From positions 1 through 19,412 of the forward strand of contig JBMYTN010000064.1 of NCBI GenBank assembly GCA_049604415.1: a DNA stretch of 19,412 bases. The letters are read 5' to 3'. Below the pieces are notes generated by a model that worked only from the letters and a program-made list of their open reading frames with translations, had not been told where the DNA came from and did no database searches. This stretch comes from JBMYTN01 sp049604415. Its GTDB lineage: Bacteria > Pseudomonadota > Alphaproteobacteria > Rhodospirillales > Rhodospirillaceae. This document shows positions 15,790 through 19,412 of this stretch, one piece after another. The position numbers were made by a program, and so were the translations under genes. How positions within the stretch are numbered: the first letter of the stretch is position 1; each line of letters starts with the position of its first letter.

Positions 15790-15867
15790 GAGCGGGGTGC
15801 GCAAAATAGAGCGCGCCCCGCTCCAGCGCCCATTGCGGGCGCGGCCAAGCGGGCGATGCCCGCGCCC
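15790..15867. repeat. Cluster of strong GC-rich hairpins
   Basis: A 13-bp stem (15790-15802 with 15811-15823, one G-U pair) closes the loop AAAATAGA. Next come GCGCCC (15826-15831) with GGGCGC (15837-15842) and GCGGGC (15849-15854) with GCCCGC (15858-15863). An alternative 8-bp pairing, 15837-15844 with 15860-15867, competes with the last two. No T-runs follow. It could be a REP-like intergenic element or a 3'-end stabiliser for the copy B transcript. Genome-wide copy number cannot be seen from here. Confidence 0.65.
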
Positions 15868-15893
15868 GGCGAGGGCACAACAAACAAAATTTC

Positions 15894-16790
15894 TTAGATC
15901 CCAGCACCTTTGAAGCCGTCTTGATCGGCCTTCGGCTCACTCGCCGGGGCGGAGGGGATTTGCGGGTTGATGTCGTCCTCGTCTGCCGATGTGCTGCCGG
16001 GCTCCTCGACCACGACCATGGCCCGATAGGCATGCCAGGTGGCGTGGCCGATCAGCGGCAGTGAGACCGCAAGGCCCAAAAAGCCGGTGGCAAACCCGGC
16101 CCCAATGAACAGCACGATGATGGCGGCCCAACCGGCCATGGTACGGCGATTGGCCAGCACGGCACGGAAAGAGACCGAGGCGGCCCGGAAGATGTCCTCC
16201 TTGCGGTCGAGCATCAGGGGCAGGGAGACGACGCCGAATACGAAGGCAACGGTGGCAAAGCCAAAGCCCACGGCAGTGCCGACCACCGCCAGCAGAAACC
16301 CATCAATGCTGGTCAGGGCGTGGGTGATCATGTTTTCCCAACTGAACACCGCATAGGGGAAGGTGATGACATAGATCAGCACCGCGATCCGGACCCAGAT
16401 CATCATAAAGATCATCAACACCAGACCGGCGGTCATGATGTGGAAGACATTCCGGCGGAAGGCGGTCACCGCCCGCCATAGGGTTGGGGTTTTGCCTTGC
16501 TCCAAATCCCTTGAGATCTCGCACAAGCCGATCCCAAGAATGGGTCCGATGAGCAGAAAACCGCCGATCATTGGCGAGATCAAATAGGTCAGACCGGTCA
16601 GCACAAGGCCGAAGGTGAGAAACAGCCCGGCGACAACAAAGAACAGGCCATAGGAGATCGAGACCATCCGGGCGGCACGATAATCCGCCCAGCCTTTTTG
16701 CAGCCAGATCCAGGTATCGCCCATCCGCACCTCTTTGATGACAAATTTCGGCGGCGTGTCCGATGCGGCGGCGTTGTCTACGGTGGTCAT
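15894..16790 (-). CDS. DUF2189 family integral membrane protein, copy B
   Basis: The protein has 298 residues and is a paralogue of copy A. Shared landmarks are the opening VRMGDTWIWLQKGWADYRAA (21-40), GFLLIGPILGIGLCEISRDLEQG (77-99), SLPLMLDRKEDIFRAASVSFRAV and the end SLPLIGHATWHAYRAMVV. It has about six membrane helices and an acidic, proline-rich cytoplasmic-looking tail of about 45 residues (from VVVEEPGSTSADEDD) that copy A lacks. Start choice: ATG16790 fits the family. A further in-frame ATG at 16880 has an AAAGG 5 nt upstream, but the 30 extra residues do not look like protein. Function is unknown. Convergent orientation with copy A across a shared terminator suggests an old duplication with inversion. 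Confidence 0.85.
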   Translation of the reverse strand: MTTVDNAAASDTPPKFVIKEVRMGDTWIWLQKGWADYRAARMVSISYGLFFVVAGLFLTFGLVLTGLTYLISPMIGGFLLIGPILGIGLCEISRDLEQGKTPTLWRAVTAFRRNVFHIMTAGLVLMIFMMIWVRIAVLIYVITFPYAVFSWENMITHALTSIDGFLLAVVGTAVGFGFATVAFVFGVVSLPLMLDRKEDIFRAASVSFRAVLANRRTMAGWAAIIVLFIGAGFATGFLGLAVSLPLIGHATWHAYRAMVVVEEPGSTSADEDDINPQIPSAPASEPKADQDGFKGAGI

Positions 16791-17003
16791 GATGCTGGGC
16801 GTCCCTATTCCCTGACGGCAGCGTGGATGGCGATAAGTTAGGTCTTGAAAATGCGCGATGCTGCCGGTGTTTTCAGGCATGTGGGCCTTTCGGCTGCGGT
16901 AAAAAGGGGGGAAGCCCGCATTAAACCCGCGCCTGCTCGCCCTAAACTGCGCTCAGAGGTCGTTTCACAGGGACCAAGAGCGGCCACTCATAGATCTATT
17001 GAT

Positions 17004-17441
17004 CTAGAGGGCCGATAGCGTCAGCGCAGCAACGACCACATATCGTGTTGTTTTGGCAAGCCCAACCAGCAGCAGGAAGGACCAAAACGGCTCGCGCAGA
17101 ATTCCGGCTGCAAGGGTTAGGGGATCGCCGATAATCGGGACCCAGCTGAGCAGCAGGCTCCACCGGCCATAGGTTCGATACCAGGCAGTTGCCTTTTCCA
17201 ATTGTTGTTCGGTGGCCGGAAACCATCTGTGGTTCCGGAATGTCTCAACACCCCGACCCAGGCCCCAATTAACGACGGCCCCGAGGGTATTGCCGAGGCT
17301 GGCAACGGCAACCAAGAGCCAGACCGGGGTATCGCCAAGCACAATCAGACCCGCCAGCCCCAATTCCGATTGTGCGGGCAGGATGGTTGCGGCCAAAAAT
17401 GCGACGCCGAACAGACCCATTAAGGTCCCGATTTGATCCAC
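17004..17441 (-). CDS. YqaA family inner-membrane protein (DedA/SNARE-associated-like)
   Basis: This 145-residue membrane protein follows the E. coli YqaA pattern throughout: LFGVAFLAATILPAQSELGL, SLGNTLGAVVNWGLGR, ATAWYRTYGRWSLLLSWVPIIGDPLTLAAG and LVGLAKTTRYVVVAALT. The family belongs to the DedA-related group of membrane proteins; the exact role is not known. I choose GTG17441 because it aligns with the YqaA start and has GGAA 9 nt upstream. The ATG at 17420 would cut off the first helix. The longer frame to 17612 runs into tRNA-Thr and is rejected. The stop codon lies inside a small palindrome, TAGATC-TATT-GATCTA (16991-17006). It is 141 bp downstream of tRNA-Thr on the same strand. Confidence 0.88.
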   Translation of the reverse strand: MDQIGTLMGLFGVAFLAATILPAQSELGLAGLIVLGDTPVWLLVAVASLGNTLGAVVNWGLGRGVETFRNHRWFPATEQQLEKATAWYRTYGRWSLLLSWVPIIGDPLTLAAGILREPFWSFLLLVGLAKTTRYVVVAALTLSAL

Positions 17442-17582
17442 GAGACCGGCTTCCAATCCATACAGAGAAGAGATGAAGGGGCGGGGAGTGTCTTTGGGGG
17501 CCTGGGTACATCGAGCCGACGGCTCGCTTTTGGGGCGGAGCCAAGCCGCATCAGCGGCATCCGGGTCGGACAAGCAGAAAAA

Positions 17583-17658
17583 TGGTGCCGCAAGTAGGAC
17601 TTGAACCCACAACCTACCGCTTACAAGGCGGTTGCTCTACCAATTGAGCTATTGCGGC
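17583..17658 (-). tRNA. tRNA-Thr (anticodon UGU)
   Basis: A complete 76-nt cloverleaf with encoded CCA. Acceptor GCCGCAA pairs with TTGCGGC, the D arm is AGCTCAATTGGTAGAGC, the anticodon loop is CTTGTAA in the stem ACCGC/GCGGT, and the T arm contains GTGGGTTCAAGTCCTAC. The anticodon TGT reads ACA/ACG codons. It lies 85 bp downstream of rlmB on the same strand. Confidence 0.97.
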
Positions 17659-17743
17659 GAAGCACCAAATCTACCCTGAATATGGGTCCTTCTACGCCGC
17701 TCTGTAGGGATCCCGCAAGCCCCTTGCGCACCCATTCGCACCC

Positions 17744-18637
17744 TTAGCGCCGCCGGGCGACCACTTCATAAAGGGCAATGGCCGCCGTGGCGGACACATT
17801 CAGGCTCTCCATATCGCCAGGCATGGGAATCCGGGCGATCTGATCGCAAGTCTCGCGCACCAAACGACGCATGCCATCACCCTCGCTGCCCAGGACCAAA
17901 ACCATGCGGCCATCGGGCTTGGCGGTTGCCAGCGAATGCTCACCATCGCCATCCAGGCCCAGACACCAGTAGCCGAGCTTCTGCATGTCTTCCAGGGCTC
18001 GGGACAGGTTTGGCACCCGGATCAAGGGCACGGTCTCCAAGGCCCCGCAGGCGGTCTTGGCCAGCGGCCCACTTTCTTCCGGCGCGCGGCGGTCCTGGAC
18101 AATGACCCCCGAAACGGAGAAGGCCGCAGCGGAGCGCAAAATAGCCCCGACATTGCGCTCATCGGTGATGCCATCCAGCAGCATGAACACCGCATCCTCC
18201 GGTGCATCATGGGCGACCTGATCCAAATGCGGCGGCTCCAAAGGCGCGACCTGGGCGGCAAAGCCCTGATGCAAGGCATCGGCGGAGAGCAGGGCGTTGA
18301 TCCGGTCCCGGGGTTGGGGTTCCGGTTTCGGACAGCCCTCACGCAAGGCTCCCGGGGCCGACAGGGCTTCTGCAATGTCCGGGGCGACCACCAGCCGGTG
18401 AATGGTCCGCTCCCGATTGGCCAAAGCCGCCATCACCGCATGCTTGCCGAACAGCCACAGCCCGGGAGCCCCTTTCGAACCGCCTCTAGAACCGCCCTTG
18501 GCTCCACCTTTTTGGCGCGCTTTGGGGGCCTGTCGCCCACCGTTATGCCCCCCAGCGTCATTCCCATGGGATGGATCATTCTGTCCGGACCGATTGGGTT
18601 TCCGGGACCGGGAGGGCTTGCTGTGCGCGGTGCTCAT
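17744..18637 (-). CDS. rlmB: TrmH-family RNA 2'-O-methyltransferase, probable 23S rRNA Gm2251 methyltransferase RlmB
   Basis: A SPOUT-class methyltransferase of 297 residues. The N-terminal 58 residues are a low-complexity basic stretch (KGGAKGGSRGGSKG), probably an RNA-contacting tail. The substrate-recognition domain begins LWLFGKHAVMAALANRERTIHRL (60-82). The knotted catalytic domain has motif 1 DGITDERNVGAILRSAAAF (155-173), motif 2 VLVLGSEGDGM (246-256) and motif 3 IPMPGDMESLNVSATAAIALYE (270-291). This is the RlmB-type arrangement, which methylates G2251 in the peptidyl-transferase P loop; the closely related tRNA Gm18 enzyme is less likely given the N-terminal domain. AAAGA lies close before ATG18637. 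It is divergent from the tRNA-tuf block. Confidence 0.92.
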   Translation of the reverse strand: MSTAHSKPSRSRKPNRSGQNDPSHGNDAGGHNGGRQAPKARQKGGAKGGSRGGSKGAPGLWLFGKHAVMAALANRERTIHRLVVAPDIAEALSAPGALREGCPKPEPQPRDRINALLSADALHQGFAAQVAPLEPPHLDQVAHDAPEDAVFMLLDGITDERNVGAILRSAAAFSVSGVIVQDRRAPEESGPLAKTACGALETVPLIRVPNLSRALEDMQKLGYWCLGLDGDGEHSLATAKPDGRMVLVLGSEGDGMRRLVRETCDQIARIPMPGDMESLNVSATAAIALYEVVARRR

Positions 18638-18707
18638 AACTGTCTTTCAAACGCGATTTTTTGCGGGATCCAAGCCGGGTGCAGGGATGCTCATCTTGCG
18701 GATTGGT

Positions 18708-18728
18708 CCCCTTTGGAAAGGGGTTTTT
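18708..18728 (+). terminator. Orphan rho-independent terminator before the tRNA-Tyr promoter
   Basis: CCCCTTT (18708-18714) and AAAGGGG (18717-18723) form a near-perfect hairpin followed by TTTTT (18724-18728) on the + strand. No + strand gene ends here; the nearest gene on the left is the divergent rlmB. It may protect the tRNA promoter from read-through, end an unannotated RNA, or form a hairpin in the rlmB leader. Confidence 0.75.
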
Positions 18729-18782
18729 GGCAACAGGGTGCGATGGCAACGCATTCCTTTGCCGCAGATGAGTACTTTATCG

Positions 18783-18810
18783 TTGACATCGCAAGCGGAT
18801 TTTCCATATT
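18783..18810 (+). promoter_or_regulatory. Promoter of the tRNA-Tyr/tRNA-Gly/tuf block
   Basis: A perfect -35 TTGACA (18783-18788) is followed, 16 nt later, by CATATT (18805-18810; 4 of 6 consensus bases). The discriminator after it is GC-rich (CAACGCTCCGCGG), as expected for stable-RNA promoters under stringent control. Initiation would fall about 25 nt before the tRNA. Confidence 0.7.
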
Positions 18811-18842
18811 CCAACGCTCCGCGGTCGGGGCGAGGCTTCGAC

Positions 18843-18928
18843 GGAGGGGTGGTCGAGTGGTTAAAGGCACCGGACTGTAAATCCGGCGGGGTAACCCTAC
18901 GCTGGTTCGAATCCAGCCCCCTCCACCA
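18843..18928 (+). tRNA. tRNA-Tyr (anticodon GUA)
   Basis: An 86-nt class II tRNA with encoded CCA: acceptor GGAGGGG/CCCCTCC, anticodon stem CCGGA/TCCGG around CTGTAAA, a long variable arm (CGGGGTAACCCTACG) and the T arm CTGGTTCGAATCCAG. It starts the block that continues with tRNA-Gly and tuf. Confidence 0.97.
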
Positions 18929-19006
18929 ATTCAGCCTCGCACCGCTGCGGAGCCCTTGGGGCTCTCTCACCCTTGTGGTATGAGCAGGCCCGAGATTTAC
19001 AGTTCT

Positions 19007-19080
19007 GCGGGTGTAGCTCAATGGTAGAGCCCCAGCCTTCCAAGCTGGTTGTGAGGGTTCGATTCCCTTCACCCGCTCCA
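19007..19080 (+). tRNA. tRNA-Gly (anticodon UCC)
   Basis: A 74-nt tRNA with encoded CCA: acceptor GCGGGTG/CACCCGC, D arm AGCTCAATGGTAGAGC, anticodon loop CTTCCAA in the stem CCAGC/GCTGG, and T arm GAGGGTTCGATTCCCTT. It lies 78 bp after tRNA-Tyr and 82 bp before tuf, the tRNA-tuf order common in proteobacteria. Confidence 0.97.
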
Positions 19081-19162
19081 TATCCACCATTACCAGGCAT
19101 CATATTCGTCCAGCCGCATTCCTGATCGGACCGGTGGACGACAGCTTAAGCGGGATCGAGAG

Positions 19163-19412
19163 ATGGCCAAGGAGAAGTTTGAACGTAATAAGCCGCATGT
19201 GAACATCGGGACCATTGGTCACGTTGACCATGGCAAGACGTCCCTGACGGCGGCGATTACGAAGGTCCTCGCGGAAGCGGGTGGCGCGGAATTCCAGGCG
19301 TATGACCAAATTGACAAGGCGCCGGAAGAGCGTGCCCGTGGGATCACGATTTCCACGGCGCATGTGGAATATGAAACCGACAACCGCCACTATGCTCACG
19401 TCGACTGCCCGG
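19163..19412 (+). CDS. tuf: Translation elongation factor Tu, 5' part (runs off the window)
   Basis: The first 83 codons read MAKEKFERNKPHVNIGTIGH and continue with the P loop GHVDHGKTSL (about residues 19-28), the switch I element RARGITISTAHVEYET (T61 region) and DCPG (about 80-83) of the second GTP-binding motif. This is EF-Tu, the GTPase that carries aminoacyl-tRNA to the ribosome. GGGA (19152-19155) lies 7 nt before ATG19163. It is probably cotranscribed with the two upstream tRNAs. It is truncated only by the window edge. Confidence 0.97.
   Translation, partial: MAKEKFERNKPHVNIGTIGHVDHGKTSLTAAITKVLAEAGGAEFQAYDQIDKAPEERARGITISTAHVEYETDNRHYAHVDCP

Noticed and set aside
17512..17558. Hairpins CGAGCC/GGCTCG (with TTTT on the + strand) and GCCGC/GCGGC after tRNA-Thr
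   Set aside because: No + strand gene ends here and no T-run follows on the minus strand, so I do not call a terminator.
17442..17612. N-terminal extension of the YqaA-like protein
   Set aside because: It overlaps the tRNA-Thr gene; alignment to YqaA starts at GTG17441.
18402..18983. A 193-codon + strand open frame
   Set aside because: It runs antisense to rlmB and through the terminator, the tRNA promoter and tRNA-Tyr.
18647..19103. Minus-strand open frames with phrases such as VKGIEPSQPAWKAGALPLSYT and GLDSNQRRV
   Set aside because: These are the well-known false proteins read antisense through tRNA-Tyr and tRNA-Gly.
1..19412. CRISPR array, insertion sequence, prophage, toxin-antitoxin or known defence cassette
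   Set aside because: No repeated spacer-like units, transposase, phage or known defence domains were seen; the NTase/HD pair lacks hallmarks of CBASS that I could recognise.

Overview
The window looks like a chromosomal segment of a moderately GC-rich alphaproteobacterium. A free-living member of the Rhodospirillales is my best guess, based on protein style, the heme A operon and the tRNA-tuf block. No plasmid, phage, insertion sequence or CRISPR signature is visible, and most genes are house-keeping or metabolic.

Left part (1-5043): a terminator from an unseen upstream gene, then bluB (vitamin B12 lower-ligand synthesis). bluB meets, tail to tail and overlapping at the stop codons, a thiamine-diphosphate enzyme of the acetolactate synthase type. 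That enzyme is divergent from an ALDH7/antiquitin-type semialdehyde dehydrogenase, which is followed 20 bp later by an FkbM-type methyltransferase.

Middle part (5100-10031): a tightly coupled three-gene set on the + strand encodes an HD-domain phosphohydrolase, a stand-alone nucleotidyltransferase (ATGA overlap) and a secreted family-3 solute-binding protein (TGATG overlap). It converges, with a 4-bp gap, on a soluble multi-PAS histidine kinase. The writer/eraser-like NTase + HD pair joined to a periplasmic sensor is the best candidate for an undescribed system here.

Respiratory part (10287-14385, - strand): a five-gene operon encodes a 41-residue membrane peptide, a DUF420 (CtaM/YozB-like) protein, a divergent heme-copper oxidase subunit I-like protein, heme O synthase (ctaB) and heme A synthase (ctaA). 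Three of the junctions are overlapping or very short. No subunit II or III is present, and the predicted CuB site appears to lack one histidine. The last third of ctaA is much more AT-rich than its surroundings.

Right part (14900-19412): two paralogous DUF2189 membrane proteins converge on a bidirectional terminator and a cluster of strong hairpins. Then come a YqaA-type DedA-related membrane protein, tRNA-Thr(UGU) and the rRNA methyltransferase rlmB on the - strand. A + strand block of tRNA-Tyr(GUA), tRNA-Gly(UCC) and the start of tuf (EF-Tu) follows, with a clear promoter in front of tRNA-Tyr and an orphan terminator before it.
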